In this document: one piece after another, positions 25,857 through 33,857 of the stretch
Layout: every line of letters starts with the position of its first letter
How positions within the stretch are numbered: the first letter of the stretch is position 1
DNA from: Salinarimonas ramus
GTDB lineage: Bacteria; Pseudomonadota; Alphaproteobacteria; Rhizobiales; Beijerinckiaceae
Direction of reading: 5' to 3'
Length of the DNA: 64,000 nt
NCBI RefSeq assembly: GCF_014645695.1
Contig: NZ_BMMF01000002.1
Span: 376,292-440,291 of the forward strand
Notes under the pieces: model-generated
Told to the model about the DNA's origin: nothing
What the model saw: the letters and a program-made list of their open reading frames with translations, nothing else
The model's database searches: none
Translations under genes and position numbers: made by a program

Positions 25857-26090
25857 ATGAACGAAGTGCGTCGGGTCAGTCTGTTCCGCAATGGCCGAAA
25901 TCAGGCAGTCCGCATTCCGCGCGAATATGAGCTGCCCGGGACGGAGGCGATCGTACGCCGCCAGGGCGCGACGCTCGTGATCGAGCCCGTACCGGCAACC
26001 TCACTGCTCGAATGGCTCGCGACGGCGGAGCCGGTCGACGAGTCTTGGCCCGAGGTCGACGATCCGCCGCCTGAGGAGGTCGAACTCTGA
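25857..26090 (+). CDS. vapB: VapB-type antitoxin (AbrB/SpoVT fold)
   Basis: The 77-residue protein has the swapped-hairpin DNA-binding N-terminus typical of VapB: RRVSLFRNGRNQAVRIPREYELPGTEAIVRRQGATLVIEP in order, with the conserved FRNGRNQAVRIP block. The acidic C-terminal tail (DESWPEVDDPPPEEVEL) should wrap the toxin. A GGAGGG ribosome site precedes the ATG. Its stop overlaps the toxin start. Base composition is less GC-rich than in the core genes nearby, consistent with an acquired module. Confidence 0.9.
   Translation: MNEVRRVSLFRNGRNQAVRIPREYELPGTEAIVRRQGATLVIEPVPATSLLEWLATAEPVDESWPEVDDPPPEEVEL
26073..26080 (+). promoter_or_regulatory. Ribosome binding site that fixes the CTG start of vapC
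   Basis: GAGGAGGT at 26073-26080 is a near-perfect anti-16S match ending six bases before CTG at 26087. An in-frame TGA at 26072-26074 rules out any upstream start in the toxin frame, and the next candidate, a GTG at 26171, would remove the first catalytic aspartate. Confidence 0.75.
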
Positions 26091-26491
26091 AGTACCTTCT
26101 CGACACCAACGTACTCTCGGACCTGATTCGAAACCCGAGATCTAGCCCCGTCACCTCACGCATCGCAGCAGTGGGTGAGCATGCCGTGCTCACGAGCCCC
26201 TTCGTCGCATGCGAGCTGCGCTACGGTGCGATCAAGAAGGACTCGAGCCGTCTTGCCGCGGCGGTCGACGCGCTGCTGCAGCGCCTTGTCGTGGCCGATA
26301 TCGACACCAATGCTCTCGTGCATACCTATGCTCGCGCACGTGCTGATCTGGAGCGCGCAGGAGAGCCTATCGGCGCCATGGACCTCCTCATCGCGTGCCA
26401 TGCCCTGTCGCTCGGCTGCGTTGTCGTCACGCGCAACCGGCGTGAATTCTCACGCGTGCACGGCCTAGCTGTCGAGAACTGGCTCGACTGA
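26087..26491 (+). CDS. vapC: VapC-type PIN-domain ribonuclease toxin, CTG start
   Basis: Read from CTG at 26087 the product has 134 residues and starts (M)KYLLDTNVLSDLIRNP, the classical opening of this VapC subgroup with the first active-site Asp in LLDTN. The other PIN acidic residues are in ACELRYG and AMDLLIA, and the end TRNRREFSRVHGLAVENWLD is also typical. The CTG overlaps the vapB stop (CTGA), where relatives have ATGA or GTGA. The toxin should cleave RNA, often initiator tRNA, unless held by VapB. The rare start codon should lower toxin synthesis or reflects an A-to-C mutation. Confidence 0.85.
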   Translation: MKYLLDTNVLSDLIRNPRSSPVTSRIAAVGEHAVLTSPFVACELRYGAIKKDSSRLAAAVDALLQRLVVADIDTNALVHTYARARADLERAGEPIGAMDLLIACHALSLGCVVVTRNRREFSRVHGLAVENWLD

Positions 26492-26514
26492 TACCACCCC
26501 CGCCCACCGTCCCC

Positions 26515-26799
26515 TCACTGCAGCCCGTTTCCGCCCGGCGGGGTGATCGCGATCGGCGGTGGCTCGAGGCGGGGGAACATCTCCAGCCGGTCGATGCGTT
26601 GGCGCAGCTGTCCTTCCTCGAAAGTCTGCTGGCGCTCGAACTCGCCGAGACGTCGCTGGAGCTGCAGATCGCGGTTGGTGCGATCGATCGTGCGCTCCGC
26701 CGGCGTGCGCAGGGGCAGAGGCCCCGGCGCCTGCGCGGCGGCCGGTGAGAGCGCGAGGAGGAGCGCGGACATCGCCGCGGGGAGGATGCGTATCGTCAT
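26515..26799 (-). CDS. Small secreted hypothetical protein
   Basis: I do not recognise this 94-residue protein. It has a good signal peptide (MTIRILPAAMSALLLALSPAAAQA) and a mature part rich in Gln, Arg and Glu (TIDRTNRDLQLQRRLGEFERQQTFEEGQLRQRIDRLE given in two runs) that should form one amphipathic helix, followed by a proline-rich end. Similar tiny periplasmic helical proteins are common in Hyphomicrobiales. It is convergent with vapC. Confidence 0.6.
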   Translation of the reverse strand: MTIRILPAAMSALLLALSPAAAQAPGPLPLRTPAERTIDRTNRDLQLQRRLGEFERQQTFEEGQLRQRIDRLEMFPRLEPPPIAITPPGGNGLQ

Positions 26800-26907
26800 G
26801 CCCTAGAGATGGGGATGCGACCATGGCCACGCCAAGGCGGGCCGTCGCGGACACCACGACATGGCCCGGCTCTTCCGCTCGGCCCGCGCTTTGGCTAAAG
26901 CACGAGC

Positions 26908-27684
26908 ATGAGCACCGAAAGCAGCACTTCGAGCGACACCCGGGCGCCGGTCGTCATCCTGGTCGAGCCGCAGATGGGCGAGAACATCGGCATGGCCGCC
27001 CGCGCCATGGCGAACTTCGCGCTTCCCGAGATGCGCCTCGTCGCGCCTCGCGACGGCTGGCCGAACCCGGCCGCGACAGCGACGGCCGCGGGGGCGACGC
27101 ATCTCCTCGAGAGCGCCACGGTCTTTCCCGACACGCGCGCGGCAATCGCCGACCTCACCCTCGTCTACGCGACGACGGCGCGCGAGCGCGGGCAGATGAA
27201 GCGCGTCCTCGGCCCGAAGGAAGCCGTGGCGGAGGCCCGCCCGGCGATCGCCGGCGGGGGGCGCGTGGGCATCCTCTTCGGGCGCGAGCGCGAGGGGCTG
27301 TGGAACGACGAGATCGCGCTCGCGGACGCGATCCTCACCTATCCGGTGGACCCGGCCTTCCCGTCCCTGAACCTCGCCCAGGCGGTGCTGCTTTTGGGCT
27401 ACGAATGGTTCTCGCAGTCGCAAGAGGGCGCGCTGCCCTTCGCGGAGGTGGAACGGGTGCCGGCGTCCCGCGAGATGGTGGTCTCGTTCTTCGACTTCCT
27501 CGAGGCCGAGCTCGACGCGCGCGGCTTCTACCCGCCCGAGAAGCGCACCACCATGACCCGCAACATGCGCGACATGTTCCTGCGCCGCGGCCTCTCCGAG
27601 CAGGAGGTGCGCACCTTCCGCGGCGTCGCCTCGACGCTGATGCGCTCGCCGCGCAAGCTGGCGGGCGACGAGCCGGCGGCGTGA
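26908..27684 (+). CDS. SpoU/TrmH-family RNA 2'-O-methyltransferase, TrmJ-like
   Basis: The 258-residue SPOUT methyltransferase has motif 1 in EPQMGENIGMAARAMANFAL, motif 2 in RVGILFGREREGLWNDEIALAD and motif 3 in FPSLNLAQAVLLLGYEW, the last forming the knot that binds S-adenosylmethionine. Length and the C-terminal helical part match TrmJ, which methylates the ribose at position 32 of tRNA. It overlaps murI by four bases (GTGA) and so is cotranscribed with it. Confidence 0.88.
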   Translation: MSTESSTSSDTRAPVVILVEPQMGENIGMAARAMANFALPEMRLVAPRDGWPNPAATATAAGATHLLESATVFPDTRAAIADLTLVYATTARERGQMKRVLGPKEAVAEARPAIAGGGRVGILFGREREGLWNDEIALADAILTYPVDPAFPSLNLAQAVLLLGYEWFSQSQEGALPFAEVERVPASREMVVSFFDFLEAELDARGFYPPEKRTTMTRNMRDMFLRRGLSEQEVRTFRGVASTLMRSPRKLAGDEPAA

Positions 27685-28466
27685 CGCGCCTCCTGGTCCT
27701 CGATTCCGGCGTCGGCGGGCTGACCGTGCTCTCCGAGATCCGCCGGGCGCGCCCGGACGCCGAGATCCTCTACCTCGCCGACGACGCGTTCTTCCCCTAT
27801 GGCGGTCTCGCGGAGGAGGCGCTCGTCGCGCGGGTCGTGGCGCTCGTGGAGGAGAGCCTGCGCGACTTTCCCGCGGACGGCGTCGTCGTCGCCTGCAACA
27901 CGGCCTCCACGCTCGTCCTCGCGCCTCTGCGGGCGCGACTCGGGATCCCGATCGTCGGAACCGTCCCCGCGGTGAAGCCCGCGGCCGCGGCCTCGCAGAC
28001 GAAGCGCTTCAGCGTGCTCGCGACGCCCGGCACCGTGCGGCGGGACTATACCCTCGCGCTGATCGCCGAGCACGCGGCCGGCTGCGCCGTCACCCTCGTC
28101 GGCGCGCCCCGCCTCGCGGCCTACGCGGAAGCCGAGCTCATGGGCGCGCCCGTGCCGGACGCCGATCTCCTGGCGGAGATCGCGCCCAGCTTCGTCGAGG
28201 CGGACGGCACGCGCACGGACGCGGTCGTCCTCGCCTGCACGCACTACCCCCTCCTCGTCGCGCGCTTCGAGCGGATCGCCCCCTGGCTCGTGGCCTGGCT
28301 CGACCCCGCGCCCGCAATCGCGCGGCGGGTGACGAACCTCTTCGGCGAGTCCGCCGCGGACGCGCCGCCGGCGCCGGCCGCGATCCGCTTCACCAGCGGG
28401 CGCACGCCGGCGCCGCCCCTCGCCGAGGCGCTCGCCGCCCGCGGGCTGACGCTCGCCCGGCCCTAG
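27681..28466 (+). CDS. murI: Glutamate racemase
   Basis: The 261-residue enzyme shows LVLDSGVGGLTVL with the first aspartate, DDAFFPYGGLAEE, the first catalytic cysteine in VVACNTAST and the second in VLACTHYPLL. It interconverts L- and D-glutamate to supply D-glutamate for peptidoglycan. Asp-Ser at the start and PYG are the standard substrate contacts. It starts at GTG within the stop of the methyltransferase gene and ends tail to tail with the lactonase gene, sharing the CTAG tetranucleotide. Confidence 0.95.
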   Translation: MTRLLVLDSGVGGLTVLSEIRRARPDAEILYLADDAFFPYGGLAEEALVARVVALVEESLRDFPADGVVVACNTASTLVLAPLRARLGIPIVGTVPAVKPAAAASQTKRFSVLATPGTVRRDYTLALIAEHAAGCAVTLVGAPRLAAYAEAELMGAPVPDADLLAEIAPSFVEADGTRTDAVVLACTHYPLLVARFERIAPWLVAWLDPAPAIARRVTNLFGESAADAPPAPAAIRFTSGRTPAPPLAEALAARGLTLARP

Positions 28467-29371
28467 CCCAGCGCCGGCAGCGGCCCGGCGAAGCGCCGCT
28501 CGGGCAGACCGCGGATGCCCTCCCCCGCGAGATCGCACACGAAGATGCCGCCGGCGAGCGGCTGGTTCGCATAGTCGGCCGGCGAGAGGCTCTCGCGCGC
28601 CGTCGTCACGTAGAGCCGATCGAGGTTCGGCCCGCCCAGGCAGCAGCAGGTGACCTGGCGCGCGGGAACGGTGACGCGGATGTCCGGCGTGCCGTCCGGC
28701 CGGTAGCGCTGCACGCATCCCCCGTCGAAGCGCGCGTTCCACAGCCCGCCCTCGGCGTCGACGCAGGCGCCGTCCGGCACGCCCTCGCTCTCGTCGAGCC
28801 GCACGAACACCGACCGCTCGCCGAGCGCGCCGGTCCCCGGCTCGCGCGGGAAGCGCCAGATCGTCCGCGTCGGGCTGTCGGCGAGATACATGGCCGTGCC
28901 GTCCGGCGAGAAGCCGACGGCGTTGGTAATGGAGATGCCGGAGACGAGCGTCGTCTCGCCGGCGCCGTCGAAGCGGATCACCCGGGAGACCGGCGCGAGG
29001 TCGACCTCGTCCATGCCGCCCACCACGAAGGCGCCGTCGGGATCGCAGCGCCCGTCGTTCATGCGCGTCTGCGGCAGGTCCGGCTCGAACGTGGTGAGCC
29101 GCGCGCGTGCGCCGGTGCGCGGATCGTAAACGAAGAGCCCGCTCGCGAAGGCGCCGATCGTGCGCCCGCTCCCGTCCGCGGCGAAGGCGAAGGCGGTGAG
29201 GCGCTCGGGCAGGGCGAGGCTCCGGAGGTCGCGGCCGTCGGCATCGCAGGAGAGGACCAGGCGAGCGTGGATGTCCGTCCACCACAGCCGCCCGTCGTCC
29301 GGGTTCCACTGGATGCCCTCGGCGAGAACCGCGCCGGTGGGCACGAGGAGCCGGGCTTCGAGGGTGCGCAT
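28463..29371 (-). CDS. SMP-30/gluconolactonase-family lactonase
   Basis: The 302-residue six-bladed propeller protein has LAEGIQWNPDDGRLWWTDIHARLV with the metal-binding Glu, RMNDGRCDPDGAFVVGGM with the metal-binding Asn/Asp, ISITNAVGFSPDGTAMYLADSPTRTIWRFP and GVPDGACVDAEGGLWNARF. These residues bind a divalent cation that hydrolyses sugar lactones such as gluconolactone or arabinolactone. It is divergent from an SDR dehydrogenase across about 100 bases, an arrangement suggesting that the two act in one sugar oxidation path under shared control. Confidence 0.88.
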   Translation of the reverse strand: MRTLEARLLVPTGAVLAEGIQWNPDDGRLWWTDIHARLVLSCDADGRDLRSLALPERLTAFAFAADGSGRTIGAFASGLFVYDPRTGARARLTTFEPDLPQTRMNDGRCDPDGAFVVGGMDEVDLAPVSRVIRFDGAGETTLVSGISITNAVGFSPDGTAMYLADSPTRTIWRFPREPGTGALGERSVFVRLDESEGVPDGACVDAEGGLWNARFDGGCVQRYRPDGTPDIRVTVPARQVTCCCLGGPNLDRLYVTTARESLSPADYANQPLAGGIFVCDLAGEGIRGLPERRFAGPLPALG

Positions 29372-29475
29372 GGTGCCTCCGTCACGACGTGTAATCAGCC
29401 GGCGAGACCTTTGACGATCGCGCGCGCCGCGTCTAGCGTCCGGCTCGCCTCGCCTCCTCCCCACCGGAGCCCAGC

Positions 29476-30264
29476 ATGACCCAGCCGAACGCCACCGGCG
29501 AGCCCCGCGCCCGCTACCGCGACCTCGCGGAGAAGACCGTCTTCGTCTCAGGCGGCGCCACCGGCATCGGCGCGGACCTCGTCACCGCCTTCGCGCATCA
29601 AGGTGCGACGGTCGCCTTCGTCGATCTCGACGCCGAGGCGGGCGAGGCCTTGCGCACGCGGCTCGAGGCGCAGACCGGCGCGCGCCTCGCCTTCACCCGG
29701 GTGGACGTGACGGACACGGCCGCGCTCGTCGCCGCCATCGACGCCGCCGCGGGCCATCAGGGGCGCCTCGACGTCCTCGTCAACAACGCCGCCAACGATC
29801 GCCGCGCCGCCGTCGAGACCGTCGGCCCGGCGGACTGGGACGCGGCCATGGCCGTGAACCTGAAGCACCAGTTCTTCGCCGCCCAGGCCGCCCACCGCCA
29901 CATGAAGCCGCGGCGGGCGGGCTCGATCCTCAATCTCGGCTCGACGTCCTACAAGCTCGGCGTTCCCGACCTCACGGCCTACGCCACGGCGAAATCCGCC
30001 GTGCGCGGCCTCACCCGCCAGCTCGCCCGCGAATGGGGGCGCGACCTCGTGCGCGTGAACGCCATCGTGCCCGGCGCCATCCTCACCGAGAAGCAGCTCG
30101 CGCTTTGGATCTCCCCCGAAAAGGAGCGCGAGATCCTCGCCCAGCAATGCCTGCCCCGCCGCCTCGTCGGCTCGGACGTCGCCGAGATGGCCCTCTTCCT
30201 CGCATCCGACGTGTCGAGCGCCTGCACCGGCCAGGATTTCGTCGTCGACGGCGGACTGACCTGA
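29476..30264 (+). CDS. SDR-family NAD-dependent dehydrogenase, probably sugar-oxidising
   Basis: The 262-residue short-chain dehydrogenase has the cofactor motif SGGATGIG at 25-32, an Asp at position 50 (FVDLDAEAG) that favours NAD over NADP, the NNAAN motif, the catalytic Ser in GSTSYKLG, Tyr169 and Lys173 (YATAK), and a C-terminal SACTGQDFVVDGG. Relatives oxidise D-xylose, L-arabinose or galactose to lactones. The divergent SMP-30 lactonase supports sugar oxidation. The actual sugar is not determined by the sequence. Confidence 0.85.
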   Translation: MTQPNATGEPRARYRDLAEKTVFVSGGATGIGADLVTAFAHQGATVAFVDLDAEAGEALRTRLEAQTGARLAFTRVDVTDTAALVAAIDAAAGHQGRLDVLVNNAANDRRAAVETVGPADWDAAMAVNLKHQFFAAQAAHRHMKPRRAGSILNLGSTSYKLGVPDLTAYATAKSAVRGLTRQLAREWGRDLVRVNAIVPGAILTEKQLALWISPEKEREILAQQCLPRRLVGSDVAEMALFLASDVSSACTGQDFVVDGGLT

Positions 30265-30391
30265 GGGGGCGCCACCTCTCGATGGCGCAGCACGGCCGCA
30301 CGCGACATCCCGTCCGGCCACGCTCCGGAACCGCGCCCTCGCTCGACGGGTTTTCCTCGCGAGGAATCCCGAACCGTGAAGGAGCGACCCC

Positions 30392-30886
30392 ATGAAAGGT
30401 CCCGCAGTATCCTTGAAGCATCTCCAGCGTGCCATCACGATGGAGCTGACCACCGTCAACACCTACGAGCTCCAGGCCGCGAAGCTGCGCGACTGGGGCG
30501 TCGACCAGCTCGCCGACCGCATGTCGGAGGAGGTCGAGGAGGAGCGCGGCCACTTCCACCGCTTCCTCGACCGCTTGCTGTTTCTGGAGGGCGAGGCCAA
30601 CGTCCACGATCTCGACCCGATCAAGCAGGACGACACCATCCGCGCCATGTTCGACACGCAGCTGAAGATGGAGAACGAGGCACGCGACTATTACGACAAG
30701 GCCGCCCGCGAAGCCCGCGACGCCGGCGACCTCGGCACGTTCGACCTCTTCCGCTCGATCCTCAAGGACGAGGAGGAGCACATCGACTTCGTCGAGACCC
30801 AGTTCGACCTCATGGAGCTGATGGGCGACCAGCTGTACGTCTCGCGGCAGGTGTCGTCGACGGCGGAGCAGGAGGAGGAGGACTGA
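30392..30886 (+). CDS. Bacterioferritin-like ferritin lacking the haem-ligand methionine
   Basis: The 164-residue four-helix protein aligns with bacterioferritin without gaps in the first 66 residues. All six diiron ferroxidase ligands are kept at their usual numbers: E18, E51, H54, E94, E127 and H130. The haem ligand Met52 is replaced by Arg (E-R-G-H instead of E-M-K-H). The last residues are an acidic tail (TAEQEEED). It should therefore oxidise and store iron but probably cannot bind haem in the usual way. AAGGAG precedes the ATG. It is monocistronic and followed by a strong hairpin. Confidence 0.88.
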   Translation: MKGPAVSLKHLQRAITMELTTVNTYELQAAKLRDWGVDQLADRMSEEVEEERGHFHRFLDRLLFLEGEANVHDLDPIKQDDTIRAMFDTQLKMENEARDYYDKAAREARDAGDLGTFDLFRSILKDEEEHIDFVETQFDLMELMGDQLYVSRQVSSTAEQEEED

Positions 30887-30934
30887 CGGTCGGCCGCTGC
30901 GCCTCGACGCCAGGCTTCCGCTCTGGCAGGATCG

Positions 30935-30961
30935 CGCCGCCGGGGGTTCTTCCCGGCGGCG
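30935..30961 (+). terminator. Perfect 10-bp hairpin after the bacterioferritin gene
   Basis: CGCCGCCGGG (30935-30944) and CCCGGCGGCG (30952-30961) pair perfectly around a 7-base loop GGTTCTT. It lies between the bacterioferritin stop and cysE. There is no T run after it, so it is at best an imperfect intrinsic terminator or a transcript-stabilising 3' end. Confidence 0.5.
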
Positions 30962-31005
30962 GCGTTCCTACCTCTGGGGAACGTCACCCGAGAGAGGGCC
31001 CGAGC

Positions 31006-31845
31006 ATGAGCCAGCCGCGCGTCAAGACGAACGAGATCGATCCCGTGGTGGGCACCGTGGACCCCGTCTGGGCGCGGGCCCGCCGCGAGGCGGAGGCGGT
31101 GGTGCAGGCGGAGCCGTCGCTGACGAACTTCCTGCTCACCAACATCCTCAATCACCCCTCGCTCGAGGCCGCGGTGATCCACCGCGTCGCCGCGCGGCTC
31201 GCGCATCCGGCGCTCTCGGCGACGCTCATCGAGCAGACCTATCGCGAGGCGCTGCGGCAGGCCCCGGACATCGGCGAGGCCTTCCGCTCCGACATCCTCG
31301 CCGTCGCCGATCGCGACCCCGCCTGCACCCGCCTCATCGAGCCGATGCTCTACTTCAAGGGCTTCCACGCCATCCAGACGCACCGGCTCGCGCACTGGCT
31401 GTGGACGAACGGGCGCACGGATTTCGCGCTCTACCTGCAGAGCGTCTCCTCCGAGGTCTTCCAGACGGACATCCACCCCGCCGCCCGGATGGGTCGCGGC
31501 GTCTTCCTCGACCACGCCACCGGCCTCGTCGTCGGCATGACGGCGGTGATCGAGGACGACGTTTCCATGCTGCAGAACGTGACGCTCGGCGGCACGGGCA
31601 AGGTGGAGGGCGATCGCCACCCGAAGATCCGCCGCGGCGTGCTGCTCGGCGCAGGCGCCAAGGTGCTGGGCAACATCGAGGTGGGACATTGCGCCCGCAT
31701 CGCGGCCGGCTCCGTCGTGCTCAAGGACGTGCCGGCGAACACCACGGTCGCGGGCGTGCCCGCCAAGGTGGTGGGCGAGGCCGGCTGCGCCGAGCCCGCG
31801 CGCACGATGGACCAGATCCTCGCCGAGAGCATCCCTCCCGCGTGA
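31006..31845 (+). CDS. cysE: Serine O-acetyltransferase
   Basis: The 279-residue enzyme has the N-terminal helical domain (EPSLTNFLLTNILNHPSLEAAV) and the left-handed beta-helix of hexapeptide repeats: DIHPAARMGRGVFLDHATGLVVGMTAVIEDDVSMLQNVTLGG in order, with the catalytic His-Asp in LDHATG, and VLLGAGAKVLGNIEVGH. It makes O-acetyl-L-serine from serine and acetyl-CoA, the first step of cysteine synthesis. The ATG at 31006 fits the family start. The DUF3126 gene follows after about 70 bases, as in other Hyphomicrobiales. Confidence 0.95.
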   Translation: MSQPRVKTNEIDPVVGTVDPVWARARREAEAVVQAEPSLTNFLLTNILNHPSLEAAVIHRVAARLAHPALSATLIEQTYREALRQAPDIGEAFRSDILAVADRDPACTRLIEPMLYFKGFHAIQTHRLAHWLWTNGRTDFALYLQSVSSEVFQTDIHPAARMGRGVFLDHATGLVVGMTAVIEDDVSMLQNVTLGGTGKVEGDRHPKIRRGVLLGAGAKVLGNIEVGHCARIAAGSVVLKDVPANTTVAGVPAKVVGEAGCAEPARTMDQILAESIPPA

Positions 31846-31918
31846 GCCGCGGGTTGCCCCGGGCGCGCGCGCGTGTCATGCGGGGGCGATCCACGCACGA
31901 ACCGAACGAGGCCGTTCC

Positions 31919-32134
31919 TTGACGAAATCCGAGCTCGCCAAAGTCGAAGGCTACCTGCGCCGCACCTTCTCGAACCACTCGATCAGCGTTCGCGCGCGCC
32001 CGAAGAAGGACGATTCGGCCGAGGTCTACATCGGCGACGAGTTCATCGGCGTGCTCTTCCTCGACGACGAGGACGAGGACCGCTCCTACCAGTTCCAGAT
32101 GGCGATCCTCGACACCGACCTCGACGAGGCCTGA
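31919..32134 (+). CDS. DUF3126 family protein
   Basis: The 71-residue acidic protein matches the alphaproteobacterial DUF3126 family: TKSELAKVEGYLRRTFSNHSI, then AEVYIGDEFIGVLFLDDEDEDRSYQFQMAILD in two runs. It starts at TTG (31919) with GAGG upstream. Function is unknown. It is regularly found downstream of cysE, so a link to sulfur or cysteine metabolism is possible but unproven. Confidence 0.85.
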   Translation: MTKSELAKVEGYLRRTFSNHSISVRARPKKDDSAEVYIGDEFIGVLFLDDEDEDRSYQFQMAILDTDLDEA

Positions 32135-32170
32135 GCGCGCCCGCGCGCGCCCTCCCCTGTTGCCGCTCGC

Positions 32171-33181
32171 TCACCGCGGGGTGAGCGAGTCGGCGAGCGT
32201 GCGGAAGCGCGGCGCCCAGGTGTCGCGCTCCTCCGCCCGGGCGACCGCGATGACGCGGATGAAGCCCTGATCCAGGAAGCGGATCGTCTGCTGCACGACG
32301 ACCGGCACGCCCGAACGCTCCGTCGCCGTCGCCACCGCCTCGTGCCAATCGGCATTGTCCTGCCGGAAGGTCTCGGCCCGCTCGATCCGAATGTTCTCGA
32401 GCCCCGCCAGCCCGTTCAGCGCCCGGCGCGCAAAGTCGTCGCGACGATCCTCGGGGGGCGAGATCTCCTGCGAGGCCGCGACGATGACGACGGGCTGGTC
32501 CGCCTCCTCGACGACGTTGTCCTCGCCCTCGGTGAAGAGCACCGAATTGCCGCCGGTGACGCGCACCGGCCGGAAGCCCGCGCGATCACCGATGGCGAAG
32601 GGCAGCGCCCCGATCTGATCCTCCAGCCCCGGCGGCTCGCGCAGGGCGATCGTGCCGAGCGCCGCCTCGATGGCCTGGCGCGTATAGGCCGGCTGCAGCG
32701 GGACGCGCTGGGCGATCACGATCGCCGTCTGGTCGGGCGTACGGGCAGCGACCACCCACTTGTCCACCGTGAGGCTCTGCTGGAGCCGCTGCTCACCGGA
32801 GACCATGAAGGCCTCCGTCGCGCCCTCGATCTCCACGGGCTCGCGCATCGGCTCGGCGAAGCCCTGGGCGGGCAGGTTCTCCGGCGCGTAGCGCGTGGAG
32901 ATCGCCTCCCACTCCTCCGCAGGCGCCGTGATCAGCGCGATGAAGGTGCCGTCCTGCGGGTTCTCGAAGCCGAGGAAGCGGGTGGAGGGCCGCATGCCGG
33001 GTAGCGGCGCGACGCCGATGGAGGCGCCGGGCAGGAACGTCACCTGCTCGGCCGGGCGGACCTCGGGCGCGCTCGCGGCGGGGTCGGGGCTCGTCGTCTG
33101 CGCGAGGCTCGGCGTCGCCGCGGGCACGACCAGCGCGAGCGCCAGGGCGCAGGCGGCGAGATGGCGGGGGAGCGTGGTCAT
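32171..33181 (-). CDS. Secreted hypothetical protein
   Basis: I do not recognise a named family. The 336-residue product has a signal peptide (MTTLPRHLAACALALALVVPAATPSLAQ). The mature protein opens VTFLPGASIGVAPLPGMRPSTRFLGFEN and contains DGTFIALITAPAEEWE, AIVIAQRVPLQPAY and a C-terminal QQTIRFLDQGFIRVIAVARAEERDTW. The mix of strands and short helices recalls periplasmic proteins that measure or bind small ligands, but no motif is diagnostic. It is not coupled to alkB, whose stop lies 50 bases upstream of its ATG. Confidence 0.6.
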   Translation of the reverse strand: MTTLPRHLAACALALALVVPAATPSLAQTTSPDPAASAPEVRPAEQVTFLPGASIGVAPLPGMRPSTRFLGFENPQDGTFIALITAPAEEWEAISTRYAPENLPAQGFAEPMREPVEIEGATEAFMVSGEQRLQQSLTVDKWVVAARTPDQTAIVIAQRVPLQPAYTRQAIEAALGTIALREPPGLEDQIGALPFAIGDRAGFRPVRVTGGNSVLFTEGEDNVVEEADQPVVIVAASQEISPPEDRRDDFARRALNGLAGLENIRIERAETFRQDNADWHEAVATATERSGVPVVVQQTIRFLDQGFIRVIAVARAEERDTWAPRFRTLADSLTPR

Positions 33182-33230
33182 CGAGGGTACCTCCCGTCGG
33201 CGCCGGACGGGCCGGCGCTCGTTCTCGGTG

Positions 33231-33857
33231 TCAGGCGGGCGGGGTGACCCGCCGGAGCGTCAGGTTGATGCGGCCGGGCGCGTCGAGCAAGGTCGAGGAG
33301 CCGGCGAGGATGCGATCGATTCCGTGGAAGACGAGCCGCGAGGGCCCGCCGATCACCACCGCGTCGCCGGATGCGAGCCGGATCGAGCGCGTCGGCGCCT
33401 TCCGCTCGGTCCCGCCGAAGCGAAAGATCGCCGTGTCGCCGAGGGACAGCGAGACGACGGGCGCCTCGAGATCCGCCTCGTCCCGGTCCTGGTGGAGGCC
33501 CATCTTGGCGCTCGCCTCGTACCAGTTGACGAGGCAGGCCTCGGGGGGATGCGGGTAGGCGGCGAGGTCGTCCCAGGCGGCACGCACGAGATCGGGCATC
33601 GGCGGCCAGGGCGCCCCGGTGACCGGATGCGTCGGCTGGTAGCGATAGCCGCCCTCGTCCGAGACCCAGCCGAGCGCGCCGCAATTCGTCATGCGTACGG
33701 AAAACGGCTTTCCCGTGCGCGGCATGCGTGGGGTGAAGAGCGGGGCGGCGCGCACCGTCTCGCGCAGGGCGTCGCGCAGGCGGACCTGCGCGGCACCGTC
33801 GAGATAGCCGGGGACGTGGAGGAGCCCCGGCGCGAGCGCGAGCCGCGGCGCGCTCAC
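33231..33857 (-). CDS. alkB: AlkB-type 2-oxoglutarate/Fe(II) dioxygenase
   Basis: The 208-residue protein has the AlkB iron triad: H122 and D124 in LHQDRDE and H178 in LVFHGIDR, plus the 2-oxoglutarate-binding Arg in RINLTLRRV and the substrate-side NWYEA-x-x-KMG. It oxidatively removes methyl groups from 1-methyladenine and 3-methylcytosine in DNA or RNA. It starts with GTG overlapping the gpmA stop and is the third gene of dapB-gpmA-alkB. No ada gene is present, so the adaptive response is probably not its control. Confidence 0.92.
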   Translation of the reverse strand: MSAPRLALAPGLLHVPGYLDGAAQVRLRDALRETVRAAPLFTPRMPRTGKPFSVRMTNCGALGWVSDEGGYRYQPTHPVTGAPWPPMPDLVRAAWDDLAAYPHPPEACLVNWYEASAKMGLHQDRDEADLEAPVVSLSLGDTAIFRFGGTERKAPTRSIRLASGDAVVIGGPSRLVFHGIDRILAGSSTLLDAPGRINLTLRRVTPPA

